In this document: positions 51,834-60,411 of the stretch, one piece after another
Layout of the letters: each line of letters opens with the position of its first letter
Position numbering within the stretch: the first letter of the stretch is position 1
Origin: AV69 sp963742315
Lineage (GTDB): Bacteria > Verrucomicrobiota > Verrucomicrobiia > Chthoniobacterales > UBA10450
Direction: 5' to 3'
Assembly (NCBI GenBank): GCA_963742315.1
Contig: CAVULE010000003.1
Location: 310,001-374,000, forward strand
Length of the DNA stretch: 64,000 nucleotides
Notes under the pieces: model-generated
The model's database searches: none
What the model saw: only the letters and a program-made list of their open reading frames with translations
Told to the model about the DNA's origin: nothing
Position numbers and translations under genes: made by a program

Positions 51834-52186
51834 TTGCCGCCAGGCGCGTCCGAATGTCTGGAGTAGTCTTGCTCGTCGGCGGACTGGCCGCAGCGGTGAT
51901 CGTTTTCTATTTGGCGCACCCGGACGAGAAGTTGGGAATCCTGGGCGTTGATGTGCCGACCAAGCGCGAGAATCTCCAGTTGGAAAGAATGGGCGGCAAA
52001 AGCTACATCCTTTTCAACGACATCAATGAGTGGTTCTCCAGCTTGTGGCACGGACGAAGGCTCGCTTACACGATTGGAGTTTTGTCGATCGCAGGGTTTG
52101 TGAGCTGCCGTTGGTTTGCAGACTTGATCGAGCACGAACCAGCGAGTGACGACCGCGTGCAGCCTGCAAATGACCGTAACCCCTAA
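51830..52186 (+). CDS. Cassette 18: hypothetical membrane protein
   Basis: 118 aa, helix near residues 10-29 (GVVLLVGGLAAAVIVFYLA) and a second near 80-97. Function unknown. The stop lies in the remnant site that follows. Confidence 0.65.
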   Translation: MIAARRVRMSGVVLLVGGLAAAVIVFYLAHPDEKLGILGVDVPTKRENLQLERMGGKSYILFNDINEWFSSLWHGRRLAYTIGVLSIAGFVSCRWFADLIEHEPASDDRVQPANDRNP

Positions 52187-52210
52187 CAAGGCTCATCTTT
52201 GACGTTAGAT
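52181..52210 (+). other. attC site 18, short remnant
   Basis: CCCTAAC...GTTAGAT in 30 bases. Only the last arm (GGCTCATCTTTGACGTTAGAT) is kept; the left arm is missing, so normal folding is unlikely. Confidence 0.65.
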
Positions 52211-52453
52211 GTTGGCGATGCCTCGGATCCATTCGACATCTTTGCAGTTGTTGCGGTGCCTTACGTATTCGCCGGGCTGGCTGTCAAAGGGATCGTATTA
52301 TTTCGGGGGCTAAAAATCCGCCGGTCACATTTCAAAAGCGAACCAGTCTGGGATTCGCGAGACAATGGCGGCAATTCCTTGTTTATGTTTCTCGCTGCGA
52401 CGGACTGGCATCCGGTTGGCATTGTGCTTCAGATTTTGCTTTGGCCGATTTGA
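52199..52453 (+). CDS. Cassette 19: 5'-truncated membrane protein gene
   Basis: 84 residues open from TTG 52199, inside the remnant attC. The sequence looks coding (DPFDIFAVVAVPYVFAGLAV, then a second helix near the end), but there is no credible start codon after R'. The same deletion that shortened attC 18 may have removed the true 5' end. Confidence 0.5.
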   Translation: MTLDVGDASDPFDIFAVVAVPYVFAGLAVKGIVLFRGLKIRRSHFKSEPVWDSRDNGGNSLFMFLAATDWHPVGIVLQILLWPI

Positions 52454-52530
52454 TTCGTTTGGCTCGTCTTTTCAACACAGCGCGTTCAAAAATGGCTCGA
52501 GGGCGACGATAGCTCAGGGTGATCAAATAC

Positions 52531-52635
52531 ATCTAACCAATCGATGAAGCCAACCCAGCACTTTGTTGTGAGCTCTCGATCGATGCGCACGTCTATTTTC
52601 AAAGTGCTGGGTGGCTCATCTCTTTCTCGTCAGGC
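52531..52635 (+). other. attC site 19
   Basis: ATCTAAC...GTCAGGC, 105 bases. GAAGCCAACCCAGCACTTTG pairs with CAAAGTGCTGGGTGGCTC, an unusually long stem with one unpaired A. Confidence 0.93.
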
Positions 52636-52648
52636 ATAATTACTCAGT

Positions 52649-53776
52649 ATGAACATTGGAAGATTGTTCGGCAACGCTTGTTTCGCACTGTCTTGCCTGA
52701 CATTCGCGGCGCCAAGACTGGCTGCCGAGGATGTAGCGCAGCCGAAAGCGACCGACTCAGAGTATCGTAAATTAGACGGCCTACTTTCGCTCCTGCGGTC
52801 GCGCAATACAAAGCAGTTCGCCATAAATTCCGCTAAGGGTATTGATGAGGCGAGCTTTGTTCCGATCGGCGGCATCGAACAATGGATCACCATTCGTGGC
52901 CGGGATCGTGACAACCCGGTGCTGCTGTTTCTGCACGGTGGGCCTGGTGACGTAACAAATCCATGGACGTTCGCGTTGTTCGCCCCTTGGGAGAAACAGT
53001 TCACGGTGGTGCAATGGGACCAGCGGGGCGCGGGAAGGACGTTGCGAAAAAGCGGCCCCGGGGTCGCAAGCAGTATCACGCTGCCTCGAATGGTAGAAGA
53101 TGGCATTGAGCTTTCGGATTATTTGCGCAAGCACCTGCGCAAAGAGAAGATCATCATCGTGGCTCATTCGTTCGGTTCAATCATCGGCCTGCAAATGGTG
53201 CGAGCAAAACCGGAACTCTTCTACGCCTACGTGGGCACGGCTCAGGTCGCGGATAACGCTAAGAACTATTTTGTGGCCTACGAAGAGTTACTGAAAAAGG
53301 CGCGAGCCGTTAGTAACCAGGACGCCGTTGATGATCTGACCCGCGTCGGCCCGCCGCCCTACAAATCCGGTGAGGGATATGCCGTACAGCGGAGATGGGC
53401 GAACTCTTTTGAGGGCGCGGATCAGTTCTTATTCGGAACGCTCGGTCTCACATTGGTCGCTCCGGGCAATTCTGTACAAGACCTTTATGATTCTGCCGAT
53501 GGTCAGGACCTAAGCGGCGAGCAACTCGTCCCACAAACGAGGTCCATCGGAGCAAAGGAGCTGGGCCGAGAATTCTCCGTGCCGATTTTTTTCTTTCAAG
53601 GCGCGGAAGATTTCACCACGCCAGCGGCGCTGGCGCGGAATTATCTTGAGTCAATCAAGGCACCCCAGAAGGCGTTTGTGCCAATTCAAGGTGGCGGACA
53701 CTTTGCCGTCTTCATGAATTCCAAACAATTCTTGCAGGAACTTGTCGAGCGAGTTCGCCCTTTAGCCGTCAGGTAA
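52649..53776 (+). CDS. Cassette 20: exported alpha/beta hydrolase (proline-iminopeptidase-like)
   Basis: 375 aa with a signal peptide (to about residue 26). HGGPG at 96-100 (oxyanion hole of the S33 family), DQRGAGRT, nucleophile S174 in VAHSFGS, and a C-terminal GGGHFAVF histidine. Likely an exported peptidase or esterase. One of the larger cassettes. Confidence 0.85.
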   Translation: MNIGRLFGNACFALSCLTFAAPRLAAEDVAQPKATDSEYRKLDGLLSLLRSRNTKQFAINSAKGIDEASFVPIGGIEQWITIRGRDRDNPVLLFLHGGPGDVTNPWTFALFAPWEKQFTVVQWDQRGAGRTLRKSGPGVASSITLPRMVEDGIELSDYLRKHLRKEKIIIVAHSFGSIIGLQMVRAKPELFYAYVGTAQVADNAKNYFVAYEELLKKARAVSNQDAVDDLTRVGPPPYKSGEGYAVQRRWANSFEGADQFLFGTLGLTLVAPGNSVQDLYDSADGQDLSGEQLVPQTRSIGAKELGREFSVPIFFFQGAEDFTTPAALARNYLESIKAPQKAFVPIQGGGHFAVFMNSKQFLQELVERVRPLAVR

Positions 53777-53820
53777 TAGAGTTTGATGACTACGAGCGCA
53801 AGATTGGCGACGCTGCCGAG

Positions 53821-53937
53821 GCCTAACCATGCGATGCAGCGAACCGCTCCGATGCCTAGCTTTCGTGTAGTTAGTTCGTCCAGCTTGCGGCCATGTGCGC
53901 TCTCGGGCGCGGTCGCTGATCTTCTTTCTCGTTAGAC
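53821..53937 (+). other. attC site 20
   Basis: GCCTAAC...GTTAGAC, 117 bases; CAGCGAACCGC / GCGGTCGCTG with one unpaired A. Confidence 0.92.
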
Positions 53938-53960
53938 CCTGCGTATTTTCGAAACAAGGC

Positions 53961-54689
53961 ATGACAAGCGACGCCTCGAATCTGGCGAAACACGTTTCTG
54001 CATTCCCGTCCGAAGCGCGACCGACGCCGCCGTCTCACGATTCCATCGCGGCCAGGCTGCGCGGATTCGGGCCGCTTGGACTTTTCGCGATTCTCCTCAT
54101 CGTCCTGACCTCTGTCTTCAAGCCGCTCAGTGCCATTCTGGTGCTGGTGTGGGCCTGGCGGTCACATACGCCATGGCGTGAGATCGGCTACGTGCGACCC
54201 AGGAGCTGGATTGGCAGTCTGGCCGTCGGCATCGTCTTCGGCTGCGCGTTCAAACTCTTTATGAAGGCGATTGTGATGCCGCTGCTCGGCGCCCCTGCAA
54301 TCAATCCCGCGTACCACTACCTGGTAGGAAACCGGGCTGCACTCCCCGGAATAGTGCTCACGATGATTGTCGGCGCGGGTTTCGCAGAAGAGACCTTGTT
54401 CCGAGGTTACCTATTCGAACGCCTCGGCAAACTTTTCGGGACTGGGGCCGGCGCAAAAGTATCCATCGTCCTGCTCACCTCCGCGTTGTTTGCCTTGGGC
54501 CATTACTCCAACCTAGGGCTTCCTGGGGTCGAACAGGCGATGATCACGGGGCTCGTTTTTGGCACGATCTTCGCAATCACCGGGCGGATCTGGATGGTGA
54601 TGTGTGCCCATGCAGCGTTCGATCTCGCGGCGGTCGCGATAATTTATTGGAACTTCGAAGCCGCTGTTGCTCACCTCGTGTTCAAATAG
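53961..54689 (+). CDS. Cassette 21: CPBP family intramembrane metalloprotease
   Basis: 242 aa from the ATG at 53961; the open frame extends back to 53895 through attC. Helical membrane protein with the CPBP/Abi motifs EETLFRGYLFERLG (E143, E144, R148) and FALGHYSN (H181). Family members process prenylated or other membrane proteins, or serve in bacteriocin self-protection; the role here is unknown. Confidence 0.85.
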   Translation: MTSDASNLAKHVSAFPSEARPTPPSHDSIAARLRGFGPLGLFAILLIVLTSVFKPLSAILVLVWAWRSHTPWREIGYVRPRSWIGSLAVGIVFGCAFKLFMKAIVMPLLGAPAINPAYHYLVGNRAALPGIVLTMIVGAGFAEETLFRGYLFERLGKLFGTGAGAKVSIVLLTSALFALGHYSNLGLPGVEQAMITGLVFGTIFAITGRIWMVMCAHAAFDLAAVAIIYWNFEAAVAHLVFK

Positions 54690-54708
54690 CCGCCGTGACA
54701 CCAAAGAG

Positions 54709-54832
54709 GTCTAACCAAGCGATGCAGCGAACGGCTGCCAGGCTCGGTTCCTCACTTTCCATGAAATTCCACTCTCAACCCGCAGCCACGCTGCGCCTCC
54801 GCCAGCCGTCGCTGATCTTATTCTCGTTAGCA
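54709..54832 (+). other. attC site 21
   Basis: GTCTAAC...GTTAGCA, 124 bases, close relative of attC 8 though the cargo differs. Confidence 0.92.
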
Positions 54833-54846
54833 CTTAAGCATACTCT

Positions 54847-55419
54847 ATGAACAAACTACTTAAACCCGAAAAGTTTTCACCAAAACAACGTGCAGAACTA
54901 CTCAGGACGCTGAAAACCCGTTTTGAGAAAAACATCAACCGCCACAAAGGTATCGCGTGGGCCAAAGTGCAAGCAAAGCTGGAAGCTAACACTGAAAAGC
55001 TGTGGTCACTCAATGAAATGGAAAGAACTGGTGGTGAACCGGATGTTGTTGGTCATGACAAGAAGACGGGGGAATACATCTTTTTTGATTGTTCAGCGGA
55101 AACTCCCAGGGATCGCACCAGTGTTTGTTACGACCGTGAAGGGCTGGAATCGAGGAAAGAACATAGACCCAAAACTACCGCCATGGATATGGCAGGGGCC
55201 ATGGGCATTGAGCTTCTAACGGAAGAAGAATATCTAGAGCTGCAGAAACTTGGAGATTTCGATACGAAGACGTCGAGCTGGGTGAAAACACCTGCTGATA
55301 TTAGAAAACTCGGCGGCGCGCTCTATTGTGATCGCCGCTACGGCCGCGTCTTCGTGGGTCACAACGGCGCGCAGTCTTATTATGCCGCCAGGGCGTTCCG
55401 TGGGTCGATAAAGGTCTAA
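54847..55419 (+). CDS. Cassette 22: DUF4256 family protein
   Basis: 190 aa. Matches the DUF4256 pattern: LLRTLKTRFEKNINRHKGI, LNEMERTGGEPDVVGHD, YIFFDCSAETPRDRTSVCYD and CDRRYGRVFVGHNGAQSYYA. Function is unknown. Codon use is A+T richer than the neighbouring cassettes, which suggests a separate origin. Confidence 0.85.
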   Translation: MNKLLKPEKFSPKQRAELLRTLKTRFEKNINRHKGIAWAKVQAKLEANTEKLWSLNEMERTGGEPDVVGHDKKTGEYIFFDCSAETPRDRTSVCYDREGLESRKEHRPKTTAMDMAGAMGIELLTEEEYLELQKLGDFDTKTSSWVKTPADIRKLGGALYCDRRYGRVFVGHNGAQSYYAARAFRGSIKV

Positions 55420-55493
55420 ACTCGTATGACATTGTTTGCCTCGGCTTTTTTGTCGTCATACGGATCTGGCCTGCCATCCGTTTCGCGCCAATG

Positions 55494-55553
55494 CGCCTAA
55501 CCACGCGCTCCAGGGAACAGCCTTTGGCTGTCGCTGAGCTTCCTCTCGTTTGA
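55494..55553 (+). other. attC site 22, compact form
   Basis: GCCTAAC...GTTTGAC, only 60 bases, with the terminal hairpin ACAGCCTTTGGCTGT. Confidence 0.82.
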
Positions 55554-55557
55554 CGAA

Positions 55558-56046
55558 ATGTTGCCTCTACAACGCACAAAGGAGCAAAACAATATACCTA
55601 AAGTAATTATCGCAGTCGCCATCGCCGTGGTAGGAGCCGGACCAGTCGTCGCCTCTCAAGAGCCCGATGTGATGGCGCCGGTGCGCCAGTTCGTCGACGG
55701 CTTCAACAAAAGCGACATCAAAATGGCCCAGGCTGCTTGCGCTAATCAAACTTTCATCATCGACGATTTTCCACCTCACGAGTGGCGCGGATCAGGAGCT
55801 ACCTCAAAATGGTTTCATGATTTAGCCGCTTTGGGGAAGAAGTACGACATGTCCGATCCGTTCGTAACTCTGGGCAAGCCCCGCCAGGTCCACGTCACAG
55901 GCAGTCATGCGTATGTGGTCGTTCCGATTAACTTGAGGTATAACGATAAAGGGCAGTTAGTTAAGAGGACTGGCTTGATGACCCTGGCGCTGCGCAAGGC
56001 CGTAGACGGTTGGCGAATTGCCGCATGGGCATGGACGTGGGGCTGA
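55558..56046 (+). CDS. Cassette 23: exported SnoaL-like / NTF2-fold protein
   Basis: 162 aa. A hydrophobic segment (PKVIIAVAIAVVGAGPVVAS) acts as signal. The NTF2-like fold has VRQFVDGFNKSDIKMAQAAC and a C-terminal TLALRKAVDGWRIAAWAWTW strand pair. Distinct in sequence from the cassette 17 protein. Confidence 0.78.
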   Translation: MLPLQRTKEQNNIPKVIIAVAIAVVGAGPVVASQEPDVMAPVRQFVDGFNKSDIKMAQAACANQTFIIDDFPPHEWRGSGATSKWFHDLAALGKKYDMSDPFVTLGKPRQVHVTGSHAYVVVPINLRYNDKGQLVKRTGLMTLALRKAVDGWRIAAWAWTWG

Positions 56047-56077
56047 TATTTGAGCGCACGCCACAATACACCGGAAT

Positions 56078-56175
56078 GTCTAACCAGGCACTCCAGCCAG
56101 CCGCTGGCCGCTCTGCGGCAAAGCCTGAAGGATAAATTAAGAATTATGAAACGAAAGACACTCGCCGCCGCCAGC
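56078..56175 (+). other. attC site 23, 3' end missing
   Basis: GTCTAAC and the left arm CAGCCAGCCGCTGGC are present with the right arm GCCAGCGGTGGG, but the R' box is absent (sequence changes to GACATTTGTG). Confidence 0.7.
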
Positions 56176-56240
56176 GGTGGGACATTTGTGTTTCCTCTTC
56201 TGATTGCCGCGACCCCGCGCACGGCCGACCTTTTTGCCGT

Positions 56241-56576
56241 ATGAACATTTTAATCGCGCTCCTCATAGGTGCGCTAATGGGCGGGCCCAACGGCGTTGGC
56301 ATTTTCTTTGAACCGCGCGAACCGTATAAGATCGAAATCCTTTTGGCCGCGACTCTGAAGGGAGTCCTCATCAGTTTGTTAACCGGCTTTTCGTTAGGCC
56401 CGGGGAGCTCGTGGTTACGCGGCGCCGGATTTGGAATGCTTTACGGTTTTGCTTTTGGATTGGTGATCTTTCTCGCGAAAGGCGCTTTCAAATCTAAAGA
56501 CGCGCCATACGTCGTGCCGATGAGCATTGTCACCGCCCTCATTACCGGGGTGCTATTGGCGAATTTCGCCTTTTGA
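56241..56576 (+). CDS. Cassette 24: small membrane protein
   Basis: 111 aa, four hydrophobic helices (ILIALLIGALMGGPNGVGIF, LKGVLISLLTGFSLG). Family unknown. It follows an attC that has lost R', so this gene is probably locked to cassette 23. Confidence 0.7.
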   Translation: MNILIALLIGALMGGPNGVGIFFEPREPYKIEILLAATLKGVLISLLTGFSLGPGSSWLRGAGFGMLYGFAFGLVIFLAKGAFKSKDAPYVVPMSIVTALITGVLLANFAF

Positions 56577-56611
56577 CACGCGACGCCCGAGGTGATGCCC
56601 GCCGACATGAC

Positions 56612-56737
56612 ATCTAACCGATCGCTCCAGCCAACCGCTTTTTGACGTTGCGCGTCGATGTCGATCTTGATTAGTGTATTTTTAGCCGGCGCGATGCCCT
56701 GCTCCCAGAGCGGTGGCTGAGTTTATTCTCGTTAGGT
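56612..56737 (+). other. attC site 24
   Basis: ATCTAAC...GTTAGGT, 126 bases; CAGCCAACCGCT / AGCGGTGGCTG with one unpaired A. Confidence 0.92.
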
Positions 56738-56774
56738 GCAGGAGTCTCTATCTTTAGTAAGAGCGCGAGAGCAT

Positions 56775-57137
56775 ATGAACCCAAGGGACAAATACCTTTA
56801 CCACCAGATCCATCCGCTCAAACTCGCGACCGATGTTGGTTCGGGCTTGGGGTCTCTATATCCTCTGTGGCATCATCATCTCGCTTTGGCTCTCGTTGTC
56901 ATGCTGGTCCCACCGCCTCTGGTCTCCTTGCTCCTGATGCGATTTGCCGAGCTCGAGCCGTATCGACGATCCGCCCTGGGCAAGTATATTGCGCACTCCA
57001 TGTCGCATGCGATGGAAGCGATTCGCCTGATTGGAATGATGGTGGTGGCGTTCGGTGCATGGCACCGGTCGCTCTGGATTATCGCTGGCGGATGCGGTCT
57101 GGATTTTGTTCGCTTGGGTGCGCGGGGCATTGCGTGA
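56775..57137 (+). CDS. Cassette 25: hypothetical membrane protein
   Basis: 120 aa from ATG 56775 (MNPRDKYLYHQIHPLKLATD); the frame is open from GTG 56736. Histidine-rich start, then hydrophobic helices. The N-terminal sequence is conserved-looking, but I cannot name the family. Confidence 0.68.
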   Translation: MNPRDKYLYHQIHPLKLATDVGSGLGSLYPLWHHHLALALVVMLVPPPLVSLLLMRFAELEPYRRSALGKYIAHSMSHAMEAIRLIGMMVVAFGAWHRSLWIIAGGCGLDFVRLGARGIA

Positions 57138-57138
57138 C

Positions 57139-57262
57139 ACCTAACCAGACGATGCAGCGAATCGCTGACCGGTTAAGAAATTACAAAGGTGAACTTAGAA
57201 AGTAGAAAGGACACGAGAAAGCTCGCTCTCGCCAGCGATCGCTGATCTTATTCTCGTTAGGC
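57139..57262 (+). other. attC site 25
   Basis: ACCTAAC...GTTAGGC, 124 bases. Its ACC complements the rare GGT that opens cassette 25. Confidence 0.93.
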
Positions 57263-57299
57263 CCCCACCTGTATGTCGGCTCAGCTAAAGGAGAAGCAC

Positions 57300-58196
57300 A
57301 TGCAGTCTGTAACTCGTGCCAGACTCATCATCGGTCTTGTGTTCCTCGCGGCCCTGAGGACAGCCGCAGGTGCGACGCAGGATCGCATCACAATCCTTTA
57401 TGACGCGTTCGGCAAACCCTCCGGCATGAAAAAGGATTGGGGATACTCCGCTTTGGTCGAGTGCGGCGGCAAGCATATCCTTTTCGATACTGGCAACAAT
57501 GCGGAGATCTTCGCTCAGAACGTTAAGGTCTCAGGGGTTGATCTCAAGAAGCTCGATTTCGCGGTCATCTCACACCGGCACGGGGATCACACGGGTGGGA
57601 TGAATTACCTTTTGACGGTGAACCCGCAGGTGAAGATCTTCGCGCCGAAAGAGGGATTATTTGGAGTATTTGGCGTCTCACTGCCTGGAACCTTTTATCG
57701 CCAAGACGCCTCACTGCCGGATGATATGCGCTACTACAATGGGAAGCCGCCGCAGATGATTACCGGCGGCACGCCGTGGCCAAGCGCCAATTTTGTTCTA
57801 ATTGATGGCGTGACGGAAGTTGCACCAGGAATATCTGTGATCGCAACCGTGTCCCAGACGCCCGGGACCTTGGAGCTGCGTGAGCTCTCGCTGGCAATTG
57901 AAACACCCAAAGGACTGATCCTCGTGGTAGGATGTTCGCATCCGGGAATTGAACGGATCGTCGAGGCCTCGACGGTACTTGACAAGCACGTCTATGCGAT
58001 CGTTGGGGGACTCCACTTGGTCACAACTCCAGATTCGGAGATTGCGCGGATTGTGACTGCCTTGCATGACAAATGGAAAGTTGATTGCGTGGCACTGGGT
58101 CACTGCACAGGCGAGCCCGCGTTTGCTGCTTTTCAAAGAGCGTTCGGTGTTCATTATAATTACGCGGGACTTGGGAGTGTGATAGAACTCCCATAG
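57300..58196 (+). CDS. Cassette 26: exported metallo-beta-lactamase-fold hydrolase
   Basis: 298 aa. The start at 57300 is chosen because AAAGGAG (57287-57293) precedes it by 6 bases. Signal peptide then an MBL fold with HRHGDH at 92-97, VVGCSHPGIER and a late GHCTGE. It resembles the family annotated as 7,8-dihydropterin-6-methyl-4-(beta-D-ribofuranosyl)-aminobenzene-5'-phosphate synthase-like. Substrate unknown; it is not a typical antibiotic beta-lactamase. Confidence 0.85.
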   Translation: MQSVTRARLIIGLVFLAALRTAAGATQDRITILYDAFGKPSGMKKDWGYSALVECGGKHILFDTGNNAEIFAQNVKVSGVDLKKLDFAVISHRHGDHTGGMNYLLTVNPQVKIFAPKEGLFGVFGVSLPGTFYRQDASLPDDMRYYNGKPPQMITGGTPWPSANFVLIDGVTEVAPGISVIATVSQTPGTLELRELSLAIETPKGLILVVGCSHPGIERIVEASTVLDKHVYAIVGGLHLVTTPDSEIARIVTALHDKWKVDCVALGHCTGEPAFAAFQRAFGVHYNYAGLGSVIELP

Positions 58197-58271
58197 AGTA
58201 TCGAGGATCCATCTGAAGCATCGCCCAGTGATACACCGATCTCACGCCGTACCACCTGCGTATCAACGAAC

Positions 58272-58395
58272 GCCTAACCAATCGCGGGAGCCAACCAATG
58301 GCCGGGAAGAAAATTACGAAGTCGAAATTAGAAAGTAGAATAATGAAAAGAAAGCTCGCCGCCGCCAGCAGTGGATCAGCTTTGTCTCGTTAGGC
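58272..58395 (+). other. attC site 26
   Basis: GCCTAAC...GTTAGGC, 124 bases; the loop is A-rich (TTAGAAAGTAGAATAATGAA). Confidence 0.9.
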
Positions 58396-58412
58396 GGCAT
58401 CAAGCGAACGTC

Positions 58413-58591
58413 ATGAGCAACACCATTTCAGACGCTGGCAAGAATCGGATTGCGGAGATCCTTCGTCATGACCGTTTCATTGAAGCTGTTAAGCTCCATC
58501 GGGAGCTCACCGGAAGTGATCTCCTCGCTGCGAAGAGAGTGTCGAGCGGATACAGGCCGGGCAGCAGACACGCCAAGGAGTCGCCAGATGA
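58413..58591 (+). pseudogene. Cassette 27: ribosomal L7/L12 C-terminal-like small protein, frameshifted
   Basis: MSNTISDAGKNRIAEILRHD... then AVKLHRELTGSDLLAAKR resembles the L7/L12 C-terminal fold. The called frame runs on to 58703 as unlikely sequence. One missing base near 58538 would give VERIQAGQQTRQGVAR and a TGA at 58589-58591 that overlaps the next ATG. Confidence 0.55.
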
Positions 58592-58731
58592 TGTCAATGA
58601 AGAAAACATGGTGTTGTCCGGCCTTCCGGCCAATTGCTCCAACGGCAGCGGTCGCGCAATCGGCGGGAGGCGGCACACAAAAGAGGCAAAACCTGCCGCT
58701 TGACACCCTTCTGCCCGTCATCAAGCTTTGA
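58588..58731 (+). CDS. Cassette 27: small ORF coupled to the L7/L12-like gene
   Basis: 47 residues (MMSMKKTWCCPAF...LPLDTLLPVIKL), overlapping the restored stop of the previous gene by ATGA. Coding status uncertain. Confidence 0.35.
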   Translation: MMSMKKTWCCPAFRPIAPTAAVAQSAGGGTQKRQNLPLDTLLPVIKL

Positions 58732-58848
58732 TCTATAATAGCAGGGACTCAAAACTAATTTGCCCTCAGCCGCGCAGCGTCGTAAATCGGCGGGGCCGCA
58801 AAAGGCAACTTCCTATAGGTATAAGTAGTAATTTCCTATCAGTTTGCC

Positions 58849-59706
58849 ATGGCACAACCACCGATGAATCACGGCGCGGACGAGTGGGGATCTGATTTTT
58901 TCGGCGGATTGAATGAACTACCGCCTGAGCCAGTCGCTGGTATCGGTCAGGTCCTTGACACCATGGCAACGCTGCCCGCGTTCCGAGACGCGCGGCAGTG
59001 GTTACTGGGAAGTCTCGATGTTCAGTCAGGCGGTTCGATCTTGGAAGCCGGATGCGGCAATGCCGCCTCTCATGCTGACCTCCATGCCATGGTCGGGCCG
59101 CGCGGGCGGATTGTTGGAATCGATCCGACCAAGGCATTCATCGAAACCGCCGGAAGCCGAAGCAAGCAACAGGGGCCCGCACACGCGACTTATGAAACCG
59201 GAGACATCCGCGCGCTGCCCTGTAAGGACGCGGAATTTGATGCTGTGTTTTGCGACAAGGTATTGATCCACGCGGGTCCTGCGAGTGCAGCGCTGCGGGA
59301 GATGGCCAGAGTGACACGGCCCGGTGGGCGGGTTGGCGCCATCGAGTGGCTTCCATTCTTCGCGATGAGCGCGACAGACTTGGCAGCGCTTGCCGCCTTC
59401 AACACAATCTTCCAAAAAGCGGTATATGAGTATTACGTGTCAGCCAACCTGGCTCGGCATTTCCATGCCGCGGGCCTTGAGAACATCCGCACGAGCGCTT
59501 TCCTGGCCCACACAACAAGTCTGGACGAACCTCCGTTTTGGCGCGCTTTTATCGTCCATCAAATACCGATGTTCCTTCAGGCCGGGCTGATTGACGAGCC
59601 GCAGGCGCGTGCGTTCCTGAAGGATATTGAGGCGCTGAACGCGGCGGGCGAGTTCAACGCGAGTTTCACCGTCCAGGCCGCTACCGGCACAAAGTCACTC
59701 GCTTAA
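58849..59706 (+). CDS. Cassette 27: class I SAM-dependent methyltransferase
   Basis: 285 aa. Motif I LEAGCGNA (65-72), GRIVGIDPTKAFIETA, motif II DIRALPCKDAEFDAVFCDKV and VTRPGGRVGAIEW follow the UbiE/Methyltransf_11 pattern. Acceptor unknown. No attC separates it from the two small ORFs upstream, so the cassette holds three genes or a fused pair. Confidence 0.85.
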   Translation: MAQPPMNHGADEWGSDFFGGLNELPPEPVAGIGQVLDTMATLPAFRDARQWLLGSLDVQSGGSILEAGCGNAASHADLHAMVGPRGRIVGIDPTKAFIETAGSRSKQQGPAHATYETGDIRALPCKDAEFDAVFCDKVLIHAGPASAALREMARVTRPGGRVGAIEWLPFFAMSATDLAALAAFNTIFQKAVYEYYVSANLARHFHAAGLENIRTSAFLAHTTSLDEPPFWRAFIVHQIPMFLQAGLIDEPQARAFLKDIEALNAAGEFNASFTVQAATGTKSLA

Positions 59707-59735
59707 TTCCGGGAACGCGAACACTCCGCGCAAAG

Positions 59736-59854
59736 GCCTAACCAATCGCTGGAGGCAAACCGCTGGCCGCTCTGCGGCAATGATGAATTATGAAGTATGA
59801 AGTGAAAGCAACGCTCGGCTCTGCCTGCCGTCGCTTATCTCTTTCTCGTTAGGC
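59736..59854 (+). other. attC site 27
   Basis: GCCTAAC...GTTAGGC, 119 bases; loop with AATTATGAAGTATGAAGTGA. Confidence 0.9.
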
Positions 59855-59870
59855 TGTGCAACACGCATCT

Positions 59871-60284
59871 ATGCTTCCTCAGGCAATCGCTGAACCTCTC
59901 ACTGAATCCCGCGACGCACGCGGGTTTGTTGTCGAGCCACTCTCGCTCGCACAGTTGACAGCTCAACAGAACATTCACGTAGTGTGGACGGCGGCGGGCG
60001 CGGTACGAGGCAATCATCACCACGTGCGCGGTACGGAAGTCGCATTGGTTGTCGGTCCTGCGCTGGTCCGCTATAGAGATGCCAACGGCATTCAGGACGT
60101 CGAGATCACCAGGGGGACCCTGTACCGCTTCACCTTTCCGCCCAAAGTCGCACATGCCTTCGGTGCTTTGGGGCCGGAGCCGATGTTTCTCGTGGGGTTC
60201 AACACAGAGATCTACGACTCTGAGAACCCAGACGCAATCCCAGACCACATACTCGGAGCGGATGACATCGCCAAGTTCGTATGA
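59871..60284 (+). CDS. Cassette 28: cupin protein, sugar-epimerase-like
   Basis: 137 aa. Single cupin with VRGNHHHVRGTEVALVVG and PPKVAHAFGALGPEPMFLVG, similar to the C-terminal cupin of polysaccharide-synthesis proteins and dTDP-sugar epimerases. Open frame from GTG 59856; the ATG at 59871 is preferred. Confidence 0.75.
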   Translation: MLPQAIAEPLTESRDARGFVVEPLSLAQLTAQQNIHVVWTAAGAVRGNHHHVRGTEVALVVGPALVRYRDANGIQDVEITRGTLYRFTFPPKVAHAFGALGPEPMFLVGFNTEIYDSENPDAIPDHILGADDIAKFV

Positions 60285-60291
60285 GCGCGCA

Positions 60292-60398
60292 GCCTAACCA
60301 GCAGATGAAGCCGACGCCTAGCCGGCGCAAAGAAAGGCTGAAGGATGAAGTGAAAGCAAAGCTCCCGCTCGCCGCGGCTGAGCTCTAGCTCGTTAGGC
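60292..60398 (+). other. attC site 28
   Basis: GCCTAAC...GTTAGGC, 107 bases; loop with GAAGGATGAAGTGAAAGCAA. Confidence 0.88.
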
Positions 60399-60411
60399 CC
60401 CAAATGCGCGT

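Noticed and set aside
57300..58196. Antibiotic beta-lactamase cassette
   Set aside because: The MBL motif is real, but the overall pattern fits the dihydropterin-phosphate-synthase-like MBL branch, not class B beta-lactamases.
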